Source: Rickettsiaceae bacterium (GTDB lineage: Bacteria > Pseudomonadota > Alphaproteobacteria > Rickettsiales > UBA1997). Taken from it: 64,000 bases of DNA. Made by a program: the position numbers and the translations under genes. The stretch covers positions 202,425-266,424 of the forward strand of contig JAJTCH010000002.1 in the NCBI GenBank assembly GCA_021323225.1. The letters are read 5' to 3'. Positions 9,472 through 18,978 of the stretch are shown one piece after another. The notes beneath the pieces were generated by a model. That model was given only the letters and a program-made list of their open reading frames with translations, was not told the DNA's origin and searched no databases. Positions within the stretch are counted from its first letter, which is position 1, and the number at the start of each line of letters is the position of its first letter.

Positions 9472-10857
9472 TTATAATGGAAGATGGATAACCATTCTCA
9501 GGCCCCCAAGTGGGCTGTCATCAACATTGATTTTGCCACCAAAAGAACTGATAACATCCATAACGATTGCTAGGCCTAAACCGGCTCCGCCGGAATTTGA
9601 AGATGGTTTCTTGTCAAGATTTCTGGAGTTATCAATTCTGTAAAATGGTTTAAAAATATTTTCCCGCTCATTCGGGCTGATGCCGCAGCCATTATCATCA
9701 ACGATGATTTTTAAATTATGTTTGTTGGTCTCGGCGGTGATTAAAACCTTGGTTCCGTAATGAAAAGAATTATCGATTAAATTTCTGATTGCTCTTTTTA
9801 GGGCATTTTTTTTGAGAGTCATTTTTAGCTCTGGATTAATATGAGATATGTAACTTATATCCCTGTCCATTTTTTGGTAATAATCTGCCATCTTTTGCAG
9901 AAATTCGTTGATATTAACATCTTTGGCTTTCTCTCTTTCGGCACCGCCAGATTTGGCAAAATCAAGATATTCATTAATCATTTTTTCCATGTCACTGATA
10001 TCTGATTTTAGGTCATTGGTTGCTTCACTATTTTCCATCATTTCCAGCTGCAATTTCATTCTGGTGAGAGGCGTTCTAAGATCGTGGGAAACAGCAAAAA
10101 GCATTTGAGTGCGTTGAGAAATTTGCCTAACGATTCTCTCTTTCATCCGAATAAATGAGATGCCAACCGATCTGATTTCTTTGGCGCCGGAAGGTTTGAA
10201 ATCTGGCGCATCACCGCCACGCCCGAGTTTTTCAGCGGCAATGCTCAAACCTTTAATAGATTTAATTTGGTTTCTAAGAAAAATCACCGAAACAGCAGAA
10301 GCAAGAAGCGAGCTCAAAACCATCCATAAAATAAAAACATATTTGGAAGAGCTGGTAATTCTTTTTTCCGGCACATAAAAATTTAAAACTCCATTGCTAA
10401 GCTGAGTTCTGACGATGATTAAATTGTCATCTTTAGGATGAGCCTTGATCAAAAATGGAGTAAAACGGCGACCTTCCAACTCCATTTTAAAGCGGTTGAG
10501 CGGATCTATGATTGGTAATGGATCAAAGAAGGATAGAATTTTATTTTCCTTCAATCTTTGACGGGAATGTTTGACCTGTTTTTTAAGTTTTTGTCCTTCT
10601 TGAAAATAGAATTTTAAATCAATGCTTCTGGAAAATGCACGCACCAATTCTTTATTGCCTTTAATATTTATGGAGTTTCTAATAAACACCATTTCGCTTA
10701 AAACGCCTCTAGCCATGTGTTTACTGATATTGTCAACATAGGTGTAATAAAACACATAAATTGCCACTATCTGAACAACAATTGTTGGCGCAACAATCAT
10801 CCAAGTGAACCTGCCGAATATTGATCTTGGGGTAATTTTTTTAAGCAGTGCCTTCAC
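9472..10857 (-). CDS. EnvZ-like sensor histidine kinase
   Basis: This inner-membrane sensor kinase has 461 residues. It has a first transmembrane helix (about 19-38), a periplasmic domain, a second helix (about 172-194), a HAMP linker, a dimerisation/H-box (AVSHDLRTPLTRMKL, His near residue 258) and an ATP-binding domain with N-box (NLIDNSFHYG), G1 (DDNGCGIS) and G2 (GGAGLGLAIV). The layout and H-box match the OmpR-partner EnvZ subgroup. The start is a GTG; starting later would remove the positively charged cytoplasmic tip before the first helix. No response regulator gene is adjacent. The OmpR-type regulator at 25831 is a natural candidate partner. The start lies only 11 bases from the divergent miaA start, so its promoter must lie inside miaA. 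Confidence 0.9.
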   Translation of the reverse strand: MKALLKKITPRSIFGRFTWMIVAPTIVVQIVAIYVFYYTYVDNISKHMARGVLSEMVFIRNSINIKGNKELVRAFSRSIDLKFYFQEGQKLKKQVKHSRQRLKENKILSFFDPLPIIDPLNRFKMELEGRRFTPFLIKAHPKDDNLIIVRTQLSNGVLNFYVPEKRITSSSKYVFILWMVLSSLLASAVSVIFLRNQIKSIKGLSIAAEKLGRGGDAPDFKPSGAKEIRSVGISFIRMKERIVRQISQRTQMLFAVSHDLRTPLTRMKLQLEMMENSEATNDLKSDISDMEKMINEYLDFAKSGGAEREKAKDVNINEFLQKMADYYQKMDRDISYISHINPELKMTLKKNALKRAIRNLIDNSFHYGTKVLITAETNKHNLKIIVDDNGCGISPNERENIFKPFYRIDNSRNLDKKPSSNSGGAGLGLAIVMDVISSFGGKINVDDSPLGGLRMVIHLPL

Positions 10858-10868
10858 TTTATAAGGAT

Positions 10869-11753
10869 ATGAATAAAATTCTCATTATTTCCGGTGCTAC
10901 AGCGAGTGGTAAATCAGCGCTCGCCATGCAAATTGCTGCTGAAAAAAATGCCGTGATAATTAATGCTGATTCGATGCAGCTTTACCTAGAACTGCCGATT
11001 TTATCTTCCCAGCCAAGCGCTGAGGATTTAAAACACTCTCCTCATTTTTTGTATTCTGTCTTAAAACACAATGAAAATTCTTCAGTGGGAATTTGGCTGG
11101 AAATGGTCAAGAGGGCCATTGACAATGCGCTAGAGAATAGGCAATTGCCAATTGTAGTCGGCGGAACCGGGTTTTATATTTCTAAGCTGGTTGACGGTAT
11201 CAATCAAATTCCGGAAATTGATCAGGCTTTGCAAAATCAACTCAGGCAATTTACATCGGAAGATTTGAAAAAAGAGCTGCTTACTCTTGGGGAAAACTTG
11301 CTAGAGCTTGAAAATCTTGACCCGCAAAGGCTGATGAGAAGGTTGGAAGTTTTAAAACAAACCGGCAAAAGTCTTTCTTGGTGGCAAAATCAGCCAAGAA
11401 AAACTTTCTATAACCAGGAAGATTTTAGCCATTTTTATATTGATCTACCAAGAGACAAGCTTTACCAAAATTGCGATGAAAGATTCGCGTCAATGTTTAA
11501 AAACGGCGCGGTTGAAGAAGTTAAGAATCTGATTAATAGCGGATTGTCGGACAATTCTTTAATTATCAAAACCATTGGTTTTGAAGAAATTAGAAATTAT
11601 CTAAATGGTGAAATTGACCAACAAACCGCAATAGAAAATGCCAGACAAAAAACCAGAAATTATGCCAAACGGCAAATGACCTGGTTTCGCAACCAATTTA
11701 AAAATAAAATTGTGATCACCAATTATTCCGACTGGAAATGCCGCTTGAACTAA
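10869..11753 (+). CDS. miaA: tRNA dimethylallyltransferase MiaA
   Basis: MiaA transfers a dimethylallyl group to N6 of A37 in tRNAs that read UNN codons. The P-loop GATASGKS is at residues 9-16, followed by INADSMQLY and LPIVVGGTGFYIS, all family hallmarks. The C-terminal NARQKTRNYAKRQMTWFRNQF is also diagnostic. I chose the ATG at 10869 because it places the P-loop at the family's usual distance. An upstream in-frame ATG at 10848 would add seven residues and overlap the divergent kinase gene. Its substrate, dimethylallyl diphosphate, comes from the MEP pathway (dxs at 2582). Confidence 0.94.
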   Translation: MNKILIISGATASGKSALAMQIAAEKNAVIINADSMQLYLELPILSSQPSAEDLKHSPHFLYSVLKHNENSSVGIWLEMVKRAIDNALENRQLPIVVGGTGFYISKLVDGINQIPEIDQALQNQLRQFTSEDLKKELLTLGENLLELENLDPQRLMRRLEVLKQTGKSLSWWQNQPRKTFYNQEDFSHFYIDLPRDKLYQNCDERFASMFKNGAVEEVKNLINSGLSDNSLIIKTIGFEEIRNYLNGEIDQQTAIENARQKTRNYAKRQMTWFRNQFKNKIVITNYSDWKCRLN

Positions 11754-11822
11754 ATGCCTTGTGTTTTCCATTACCCTTCCTGTAAAATCCGCGCTCTTTT
11801 TTAACCAATTTAAAGTTTTCTG

Positions 11823-13160
11823 ATGTCTAAAGATTCTGAAATTTTATCCCTAACCCCAAAGCAAGTTGTTGCTGAACTAAATAAATATATTGTTGGACAA
11901 GGTGATGCTAAAAAGGCGGTGGCGATTGCCCTTAGAAACCGCTATAGAAGAAAGCTGGTATCAAGCCCAATGCGCGAAGAAATTGTTCCAAAAAATATTT
12001 TAAGCATTGGCCCTACAGGTGTTGGAAAAACTGAAATCGCCCGCCGTTTAGCCAAACTGGTTGGTGCACCTTTCATTAAAGTTGAGGCCACAAAATTTAC
12101 TGAAGTTGGTTATGTTGGCCGCGATGTTGAATCAATCATTCGTGACTTGATTGAAGTGGCGGTGAAGATGACTAGGGAAAATATGAAACAAAAAATTTCT
12201 AAAGAAGCTGAAAAACGGGCTTATGCTAGAGTAGTAGAGGCTTTGGTTGGAGAAGAAGCTTCAATAGAAACGAGAGAAAAATTCCTCTCAATGTTGACAA
12301 ATGGGGAGTTGGATGACAAAGAAGTTGAAATTGAAGTTCTGGAAAATCAATCAACTTCCTTTTCCTCAACCCTTGATTTGCCAGGAGCAATGGTGGGGAT
12401 GATCAATATCGGCGAGATGATAGGAAAAGCGATGGGATCTTCTGAGAGGACAAAGAAAGTTAAAATGACTGTTGCCAAAGCGCTTAAAATCGCCATAGAT
12501 GAAGAAAGCGGCAAATTGCTTGATGAGGAAATGATTGTTCAATTGGCGGTTAAGCTTGTTGAAGAAGATGGCATCGTATTTATTGACGAGATTGACAAAA
12601 TCTGCGCCAAAAACGGCAATTCCAGAGGCGCCGATGTTTCAAGAGAAGGTGTGCAAAGAGACCTGTTGCCTTTGGTGGAAGGCACCACCGTAAATACCAA
12701 ATATGGCGCCATCAAAACTGATCATATTTTATTTATTGCTTCCGGCGCATTCCATGTATCTAAACCTTCGGATTTGCTGCCTGAATTGCAAGGTCGCTTC
12801 CCGATTCGCGTGCAGCTAAAGCCATTAACTGAAGAAGATTTGATAAGAATTCTAAAAGAGCCGGAATGTAGCCTTATCAAGCAATATTCTGCTTTAATCG
12901 GAGTTGAAAATGTTAAATTGAACTTCTTGGATGATGGCATTAATGAAATTGCCAGAATTGCCCATAAGGTTAATGCCGAAGTTGAAAATATAGGCGCCAG
13001 AAGGCTTTACACTTTGCTGGAAAAAATTCTGGAAGAAGTGAGTTTTGGTGCTACTGAAATGAAAAAAGGCAGCAAAATTGAAATCAATAAAGAATATGTT
13101 GATGCCCATCTTGGCGATTTGGCAAATGGCAAAACCGATCTTTCAAAATTCATTTTATAA
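11823..13160 (+). CDS. hslU: HslU (ClpY), ATPase subunit of the HslUV protease
   Basis: HslU is the hexameric AAA+ unfoldase that feeds proteins to the HslV peptidase. The 445-residue product starts [17 protein letters not shown], has Walker A GPTGVGKT (near residues 60-67), then [20 protein letters not shown]. It contains the variable I-domain (about 110-240), Walker [14 protein letters not shown], and the C-terminal [13 protein letters not shown] and LSKFIL tail that docks into HslV. hslV is normally next to hslU in alphaproteobacteria, but here the upstream gene is miaA and the downstream gene ispA, so hslV must be elsewhere or missing. The stop overlaps the ispA start by one base (TAATG), implying translational coupling. 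Confidence 0.96.
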   Translation: MSKDSEILSLTPKQVVAELNKYIVGQGDAKKAVAIALRNRYRRKLVSSPMREEIVPKNILSIGPTGVGKTEIARRLAKLVGAPFIKVEATKFTEVGYVGRDVESIIRDLIEVAVKMTRENMKQKISKEAEKRAYARVVEALVGEEASIETREKFLSMLTNGELDDKEVEIEVLENQSTSFSSTLDLPGAMVGMINIGEMIGKAMGSSERTKKVKMTVAKALKIAIDEESGKLLDEEMIVQLAVKLVEEDGIVFIDEIDKICAKNGNSRGADVSREGVQRDLLPLVEGTTVNTKYGAIKTDHILFIASGAFHVSKPSDLLPELQGRFPIRVQLKPLTEEDLIRILKEPECSLIKQYSALIGVENVKLNFLDDGINEIARIAHKVNAEVENIGARRLYTLLEKILEEVSFGATEMKKGSKIEINKEYVDAHLGDLANGKTDLSKFIL

Positions 13161-14023
13161 TGACTTCCTCCCTATCTCAATTCGCCATTTTAATTGAGCA
13201 AAAAATGGCAGATTTATTGCCTAAAGCCAGCCAATTTTGTAATTCAAAATTGGTTGAAGCAATGCATTATAGCGCCACAACCAAAGGCAAAAGAATCCGC
13301 CCATTTCTAACTTTCACCACTGCCGGCATTTTTGATGCCAATAAAGATGCGGCACTAAATATCGGGGCAGCTTTGGAATTTATCCATATCTATTCATTGA
13401 TTCATGACGATTTACCGGCGATGGATGATGATGATTTCAGAAGAGGGCAGCCCAGCTGCCATAAGAAATTTGATGAGGCCACGGCAATTCTGGCTGGAGA
13501 TTCGCTGCTGACTTTTGCTTTCGAAATTTTATCTGGTGATGCTCTGAAAATTTCTGCTGATATCAAATGTAAATTGATAAATATTATCTCTAAAGCAATT
13601 GGCTTTGAAGGCATGGCTGGTGGCCAAATGCTTGATTTGGAAGCAAAAGATCAAAAATTATCCGAAGAGCAAATTTTTAAATTGCATCATTTAAAAACCG
13701 GCAGGATGATTATCGCTGCAATTGAAGCGGGAGCAATTTTAGGTGGTGCTAATGAGGCCGCAAAAAATGATTTAATTAATTATGGTGCCAATATTGGTCT
13801 GGCTTTTCAAATTAAAGACGACATCCTGGATTTTGAAGAAAATTTGCGTAGCCCAAAAACCAAGCCTGATCCGGCCAGTATTGTCAATTTAATTGGTTTA
13901 GAAAAATCTGTTTTGAAATTGCAAAGCTTAAAAAAACAAGCTTATGAAGATTTGAAAAGATTTGGTAAAGAAGCTGATCCGTTAAGAGATTTGGCTGAAT
14001 TTATTATAGAAAGAAAAAATTAG
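13160..14023 (+). CDS. ispA: Farnesyl/geranyl diphosphate synthase (IspA type)
   Basis: This short-chain trans-prenyltransferase adds isopentenyl diphosphate to allylic diphosphates, giving farnesyl diphosphate for undecaprenyl and quinone side-chain synthesis. The first aspartate-rich motif lies at residues 83-92 (DDLPAMDDDD, followed by FRRGQPSCHKKFDEATAIL). The second is KDDILD near residue 217. The GKRIRPFL motif (residues 43-50) binds the pyrophosphate. At 287 residues it has the usual bacterial length. It begins on the last base of hslU and ends four bases inside the convergent nadC gene. It belongs to the same pathway as dxs in this window. Confidence 0.93.
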   Translation: MTSSLSQFAILIEQKMADLLPKASQFCNSKLVEAMHYSATTKGKRIRPFLTFTTAGIFDANKDAALNIGAALEFIHIYSLIHDDLPAMDDDDFRRGQPSCHKKFDEATAILAGDSLLTFAFEILSGDALKISADIKCKLINIISKAIGFEGMAGGQMLDLEAKDQKLSEEQIFKLHHLKTGRMIIAAIEAGAILGGANEAAKNDLINYGANIGLAFQIKDDILDFEENLRSPKTKPDPASIVNLIGLEKSVLKLQSLKKQAYEDLKRFGKEADPLRDLAEFIIERKN

Positions 14024-14868
14024 TTCTCTCCCACATCAAGTCCAATATCAACCGCTTTTACCGAATGAGTTAGGGCGCCAACGGAAATATAATCAATTCC
14101 GGTTTTAGAAATTTTCTCAATCATCTCCAGATTTATTCCGCCGGATACTTCAATTTTTGCCTTCCCATCAATCAACTTAACTGCTTTTTTGATTTGCTCT
14201 AAGTTCATATTATCCAGCATGATTATATCAACCTTTGCTGCCAAAGCTTCTTTGACTTGTCGTAAATTGTCGCATTCAACTTCAATTGATAATTTCTTTT
14301 TCAATTTTTCTCTTACTGATTCTACCGCTAATTTAATGCTACCAGCTGCTGCAATGTGATTATCTTTAATCAAGATGCCGTCATAAAGTCCCATACGATG
14401 ATTAGTGCCAGCGCCGGTTTTTACCGCATATTTTTGTAAAATTCTGAGGCCGGGAATAGTTTTTCTAGTATCTAAGATTTTTGTTTTATTGTTTTCTAGC
14501 TTAGCAACATATTGCCTGGTTTTGGTGGCAATGGCGCTTAAATGTTGCATCAAATTAAGAGCCACTCTTTCTGCTGCAAATATTGCATGAGCATCTCCCG
14601 TACCACTGATGATGATGGAGTTTTTAGGTAAAAAATCTCCATCTCTGAAAAAAGCTTTAAGCTTGGAAGCTGTTTTGATTTTTAATCTTTTTTCAGTTTC
14701 TAAAAAAACCTGCAAAGCGATTTCAACTCCGCATAAAATAATTGGTTCGCGGTTGCTGACGGTAAATTTGATTTTTTTATTTTTGGGAATTGTGTAGTTA
14801 GAGGTGATATCACCGGCCTTGTCTAAATCTTCATCTAAGGCTTGTTTAATGAGTTTTTTTACCGACAT
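14020..14868 (-). CDS. nadC: Nicotinate-nucleotide pyrophosphorylase (quinolinate phosphoribosyltransferase)
   Basis: NadC turns quinolinate and PRPP into nicotinate mononucleotide for de novo NAD synthesis. Family motifs are the N-terminal EDLDKAGDITSNYTI, the PRPP/quinolinate site KILDTRKTIPGLR followed by QKYAVKTGAGTNHR, GLYDGILIKDNH, IEVECDNLRQVKEAL and the C-terminal IEVSGGINLEMI and DYISVGALTHS. The 282 residues make a complete enzyme. It is the last gene of a minus-strand run beginning at the secretin gene, and its start overlaps the preceding gene by 10 bases. No nadA or nadB is visible here, so the source of quinolinate cannot be judged from this window. Confidence 0.95.
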   Translation of the reverse strand: MSVKKLIKQALDEDLDKAGDITSNYTIPKNKKIKFTVSNREPIILCGVEIALQVFLETEKRLKIKTASKLKAFFRDGDFLPKNSIIISGTGDAHAIFAAERVALNLMQHLSAIATKTRQYVAKLENNKTKILDTRKTIPGLRILQKYAVKTGAGTNHRMGLYDGILIKDNHIAAAGSIKLAVESVREKLKKKLSIEVECDNLRQVKEALAAKVDIIMLDNMNLEQIKKAVKLIDGKAKIEVSGGINLEMIEKISKTGIDYISVGALTHSVKAVDIGLDVGEN

Positions 14869-15611
14869 TTGCTGGCGTCAAAATTTTTTTTCTTCAAATT
14901 ATCCAGCCTATTTTTAATGAAGAAGCGCATAAAGTCCATTTCTTCTGGGTTAATTTTCTTTTTCCCGCTTTCATTTTCCTGTAATATTCTTTCAATAAAT
15001 CCGAGAGCTTCGCAATCTTCCCCAAGATCTGAATAAATAAAAGCCGGCATTTGTTTAGTCCAGTCTGGCGCCCTTTCATTTTTATTTTCGCTAAGTTTTA
15101 AGGCCATTTCTAAAGCTAGAGATTTATCTTTTAAGCTATAGCGGGCAATATTAAAAGCCTGAAACATCCACCACCAATGTTTGTCTATATCGGTGGAAGC
15201 AAATTCATCCAAATATTTAATTATATATCGAGTGTCTTCTTTTTTCTGAGTTTGCGCGTAATAGTTTGCAGCAAGGGAGGGCACATAAATTGATTTGTTA
15301 TCCAGACTATCGAGTAGTTTGAACCAATCGTAAAGTTTAGAATAGTCATAATTTTTAAGAGCGGTAAATCTACCGAAAGTATCTCCGGCATTCTCAATTT
15401 TTAAAGCAGCGAGACGAAAATAAAATTGACTATCTCCCAGAGATGTTACTTCAACGGAAGTTTTGCTTGGTAAAGGCGGAACCACATAAATCTCAGGTTT
15501 AAATTTTTCGGTTTGAAACCAAAAGCCAATCTGCAAAACAAAACATAATAAAAAACCGGAGATAAAAAAGCGGTGAAGATTCTGATAAATTTGGAATCTA
15601 GATGTTGGCAT
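14859..15611 (-). CDS. Membrane-anchored protein with helical repeats, unknown function
   Basis: I do not recognise a named family for this 250-residue protein. It has one N-terminal hydrophobic segment (about residues 13-31) that should anchor it in the inner membrane. A proline-containing stretch follows (VVPPLPSK), then a helical periplasmic part. Regularly spaced aromatic and alanine residues (FYFRLAALKIENAG, YVPSLAANYYAQTQ, WWWMFQAFNIARYS) suggest TPR- or Sel1-like helical pairs. It starts five bases after the upstream membrane-protein gene and overlaps nadC by 10 bases, so it is an operon member. Its position next to an ABC-2-like permease and a secretin gene hints at an envelope function. 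Confidence 0.7.
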   Translation of the reverse strand: MPTSRFQIYQNLHRFFISGFLLCFVLQIGFWFQTEKFKPEIYVVPPLPSKTSVEVTSLGDSQFYFRLAALKIENAGDTFGRFTALKNYDYSKLYDWFKLLDSLDNKSIYVPSLAANYYAQTQKKEDTRYIIKYLDEFASTDIDKHWWWMFQAFNIARYSLKDKSLALEMALKLSENKNERAPDWTKQMPAFIYSDLGEDCEALGFIERILQENESGKKKINPEEMDFMRFFIKNRLDNLKKKNFDASKCR

Positions 15612-15616
15612 CTGAG

Positions 15617-16381
15617 TTAGAACTGTTTGCGATTAAAATCGTAAAAAGCCATGAATATCATCAGTGGAATATAGATGAGGGATTGTCCAAATGTGATATA
15701 GATATCAGTAAAATTTGTCACGCCATAAATTAGCCATTCGCTTTTACCAAAAAGATCTAGCCTTGGAAATGCCACGGAAATGGCTTTTAGAACTGCTTTT
15801 AAGGTGCGGTCCCAAGAGTTTATATCGGATAATCCTTCGGGAATTTTTATGGTCAAAACAAAAAATCCCATCATGCGCGAGAGGGTGTAAAAGCCAAGTG
15901 AGGCCAAAACTGAAGAAACAGCGCTTTTTAATATTAGCGACGAAAGCAGGCAAAAAGTGATTATAATCATTGCTTCGCAAACCAAGCTTAAGATCCAATA
16001 GGCAAGCCCAACTAAATTTGCCTTCATAAAAAATAGCAGAATTGCCAAAGGTAGGATGATTAGTAGTGCAACTAAAGTGAAGCCAAGAAGATAAGCAAAA
16101 ATAAGGCTGTGTCTGGAGATGGATTTGGATAAAATAAATTCAACTTCCCGGTTATCGAAAGTTTTTCTGGTGTAAAAACACACAAATAGAATCATCCCGA
16201 TGGCAAAAATCATCCTGGCAAAACCAGCCATATAAACCATTTTGGACTGAGTTTGTTCCACTAAAGTGCTTCCGCCTAAAACTGATGATATACCAAAAGC
16301 AGCAAGCAAAATTATGAACAGCCCAACATAAAGGCGATCCCTTATCGCAGTTAGAAGAATATATTTGAGAATTGAACCCAT
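15617..16381 (-). CDS. Multi-spanning membrane protein resembling ABC-2 permeases
   Basis: This 254-residue inner-membrane protein has about six hydrophobic helices. The arrangement resembles ABC-2 type permease subunits: a short cytoplasmic N-terminus (ILKYILLTAIRDR), two helices, and a cytoplasmic loop containing TRKTFDNREVEFILSKSISR, which looks like the coupling region of that superfamily. No ATPase subunit is encoded next to it, which makes a transporter role uncertain. It starts four bases after the stop of the secretin gene and is followed after five bases by the helical-repeat membrane protein. The three genes therefore probably work in the same envelope process. Confidence 0.65.
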   Translation of the reverse strand: MGSILKYILLTAIRDRLYVGLFIILLAAFGISSVLGGSTLVEQTQSKMVYMAGFARMIFAIGMILFVCFYTRKTFDNREVEFILSKSISRHSLIFAYLLGFTLVALLIILPLAILLFFMKANLVGLAYWILSLVCEAMIIITFCLLSSLILKSAVSSVLASLGFYTLSRMMGFFVLTIKIPEGLSDINSWDRTLKAVLKAISVAFPRLDLFGKSEWLIYGVTNFTDIYITFGQSLIYIPLMIFMAFYDFNRKQF

Positions 16382-16384
16382 CGA

Positions 16385-17962
16385 TTAGTTAGAATTAAAA
16401 AACGGACGAGAGCTGGAAGTGAAGTTATCGTGAAGATTGCGGTCAAATTTACTTACCCCATCTCCGCTATTAACGACAGTTGCTTTGATAAAAATAGCCA
16501 TTTCAGTCACATCTGATACTTTAGAGGTGCTCTTAAATAAATTTCCCAAAATAGGAATTCTTTGCAAGAAAGGAATACCGGTATCAGTATTATTAGTATC
16601 TTCAAACATCACGCCACCTATAACCAAAATATTTCCGCTTTGAATTTTGGCGATGGTTTTTAACTCCCTAGTATCAATGATTGGTATTTCATTAAATGCT
16701 ACTGGCTGGATCTTTCCGTCTGAATCAGGCTCAGCATTAGGATCGTACACTGGAGCTTTAGCAACATCCGATTTAGAAGATAAGGTAGGATGGACATCCA
16801 TGGTAACTTCGTTAGTAACCAAATCTATTGTTGGCGTGATAACGAGCTGAATGCCAGTGTCAACGGTGTTTGAGGTGACATTGACAACGGTGTTGTTAAG
16901 AGGGTTGCTGCCAGAAACACCTGGTGTAGTTGTTGAGTTGACTGAGTAGGTAAAGTAAACCAATTTTTTGGTAAAATTTAATTCAGCTTTTTGATTGTTT
17001 AGAGCGCTTACTCTAGGGCTGGAAATGGTTTTAACATTACCAAATTTTTCCAGCGCTTCGATAGTAGCCGTAATATTGCCGCCAAAAATTCTGGTGCTAG
17101 CTATTCCAAGTGTAAAGGGATTGTCTTCGCCAGTTAGGAAACTTGTGCCAAGCTTAGGAATTGTACTGGTGCTTTTTCCAACCCAGTTCCAATCAATGCC
17201 GGTTTTATATGTGTTACTCAAGCGCACCTCGACAACTTTTGCTTCAATCAAAACTTGAGCTGAAGAATTCTTTCTCATCTCATCAATATAAGCCGAAACT
17301 TTTTTATGATTTTTCTGGCTGGTAAAAACAGTGATAATATTTGATGGTTTGTTGGAAGAAGTTGAGCCGCCGGAAGATCCTGAGCCTCCACCATTAATTA
17401 TAGCAGCAACATTCTTTTCAACTTCTGTCCAAAGATTGCCATCAATTAAGAAGTCGACCAGGTAGTTTTTGGCGTAAGGCAGATCTTGCTCTATATGAAG
17501 TAAATTATTGTTTAAGGTATAGCGCAAATTGCCCATGCTGGAGATGCGGTCCAGAACTTCAGTTAAAGGGCGGTTTTTGGCATTAACAACTACACCACCA
17601 TTAATGCTAGGATCAAGATCAAGATCCAATTTGGCAACTTTGGCAAGCTCAATCAAAACATCTTTTAATGGCACTGAGTCGGTAACAGAAAAGGAAATCA
17701 GCTTATCGCTATTAGCTTTTGGAGGAGATGGAATGGCAATTATTTTAGCGCTTTGTGGAATTGAACTAGATTTTAAAGCAGAGGATTCATCTTGTAATTT
17801 TTTTGGTCTGTTGCCAAAAAAAGTGTCACGAGCTTCACTCCTGGTTGTTCCTGTATTTATGTCAAGTGGATCAATCTTGCCTTGAGAGCAGCCAAAAAAA
17901 TTGGTCAATATAAGCACACACAAGGCGCTCTTTAATATTGCGTTAGCTGAGATTTTTGACAT
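16385..17962 (-). CDS. Secretin, MshL/PilQ-like outer-membrane channel lipoprotein
   Basis: Secretins form large ring channels in the outer membrane for type IV pili or type II secretion. The 525-residue product has a lipoprotein signal (hydrophobic core then FFGC, Cys near residue 25). An STN-like domain follows (SVTDSVPLKDVLIELAKVA, about 90-160), then an N-domain interrupted by a Gly/Ser-rich linker (about 190-205). The C-terminal secretin domain has VLIEAKVVEVRLS, the lip region, and the signature IPFLQRIPILGNLF near residue 480. The domain set is closest to MshL-type pilus secretins. A prepilin peptidase gene lies 114 bases upstream on the same strand. No pilin, traffic ATPase or platform gene is in the window. 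Confidence 0.88.
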   Translation of the reverse strand: MSKISANAILKSALCVLILTNFFGCSQGKIDPLDINTGTTRSEARDTFFGNRPKKLQDESSALKSSSIPQSAKIIAIPSPPKANSDKLISFSVTDSVPLKDVLIELAKVAKLDLDLDPSINGGVVVNAKNRPLTEVLDRISSMGNLRYTLNNNLLHIEQDLPYAKNYLVDFLIDGNLWTEVEKNVAAIINGGGSGSSGGSTSSNKPSNIITVFTSQKNHKKVSAYIDEMRKNSSAQVLIEAKVVEVRLSNTYKTGIDWNWVGKSTSTIPKLGTSFLTGEDNPFTLGIASTRIFGGNITATIEALEKFGNVKTISSPRVSALNNQKAELNFTKKLVYFTYSVNSTTTPGVSGSNPLNNTVVNVTSNTVDTGIQLVITPTIDLVTNEVTMDVHPTLSSKSDVAKAPVYDPNAEPDSDGKIQPVAFNEIPIIDTRELKTIAKIQSGNILVIGGVMFEDTNNTDTGIPFLQRIPILGNLFKSTSKVSDVTEMAIFIKATVVNSGDGVSKFDRNLHDNFTSSSRPFFNSN

Positions 17963-18076
17963 CTAAATTTATGTAGAGGGCTGGGTTAATAAGTGAAGAC
18001 TTATCAAGTATAGAGAGAAATAATTTGCGAAATAATATGTAGCTGAAAACTTAAATCAATAAATAAATCTGAAATC

Positions 18077-18892
18077 TTAGTAAGCTGTTTTGGTGACATA
18101 TTTTTGGAACAAATAAAGCAATGTTCCTAACCATTCCAAATAATTTATTTTAAACAAAAGACAGATCAAAAAAGATGCCGCCAAAGCTGGAGCAAAAGGA
18201 AAAGTTTCATCTTTTTTTATCCTCATCCAAACAATGCCAAACAATGCTCCGATGATGCCGCTTAGAATCATGAAAATAATTATTTGATCAATGCCAAGCA
18301 TCAAGCCGGCAAAAGCAAAAAATTTTATATCATCTTCACCAATGCCTTGCTTTTTGGTGCATAATAAAAAACCGTAATGCAAGGCCAAACCAAAAGAAAG
18401 ATATAGAGCGGAAGATAAAATATAGTAAGAAATATCGTGCTGCTTGGTTATGAGTAAATGGTAAATTATGGTTAAAACTCCAAGAGAAATTTGGGTAAAA
18501 TCAGGAATAAAATAATGCTCAAGATCAACCACAACCATGATCATTAGTACAACTGATATTAATAAAACCAGCGCTAATTTTATATCAATTTTGGAACCAA
18601 GAGCAAAGAAGATGCCTAAAAATAATAGAGCGGTAGAAATTTCAATTATCGGATAACGGATGGAAATTTTTGCCGCGCAAAAGCCACAATGTCCTTTAAA
18701 AAGGAACCAGGAAATAACGGGAAATAAATGTTTAAATTTCAGTTCTTGATTGCAGCTTGGGCAAAATGAATTTCTAAAAATAAAATCTTTGACCGAAATA
18801 TTTTCATCGGTAAAACGATGGGAGGCCATAGTGATAAAACTGCCAAAGCAAAGGCCAAGGATAAGGATGAGAAGGATGTTATAAATGAGCAT
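18077..18892 (-). CDS. pilD: Prepilin leader peptidase / N-methyltransferase (A24 family)
   Basis: This inner-membrane aspartic protease removes leader peptides from type IV prepilins and pseudopilins. The N-terminal methyltransferase-like part carries the zinc motif Cys44-x2-Cys47 and Cys69-x2-Cys72. The two catalytic aspartates are in VVDLEHYFIPD (Asp123) and in GIGEDDIKFF (near Asp188). About eight transmembrane helices are visible. The 271-residue length is normal. It is followed on the same strand by a secretin gene, so both belong to a pilus or type II secretion apparatus whose other parts lie elsewhere. Confidence 0.93.
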   Translation of the reverse strand: MLIYNILLILILGLCFGSFITMASHRFTDENISVKDFIFRNSFCPSCNQELKFKHLFPVISWFLFKGHCGFCAAKISIRYPIIEISTALLFLGIFFALGSKIDIKLALVLLISVVLMIMVVVDLEHYFIPDFTQISLGVLTIIYHLLITKQHDISYYILSSALYLSFGLALHYGFLLCTKKQGIGEDDIKFFAFAGLMLGIDQIIIFMILSGIIGALFGIVWMRIKKDETFPFAPALAASFLICLLFKINYLEWLGTLLYLFQKYVTKTAY

Positions 18893-18978
18893 TAAAAATT
18901 TGATAATTTAACAGTAAGCAATTACTTTAACTGCCCAAACTTTAAAAACGCGCACAACTTTAAAAATAGAATTATAAG

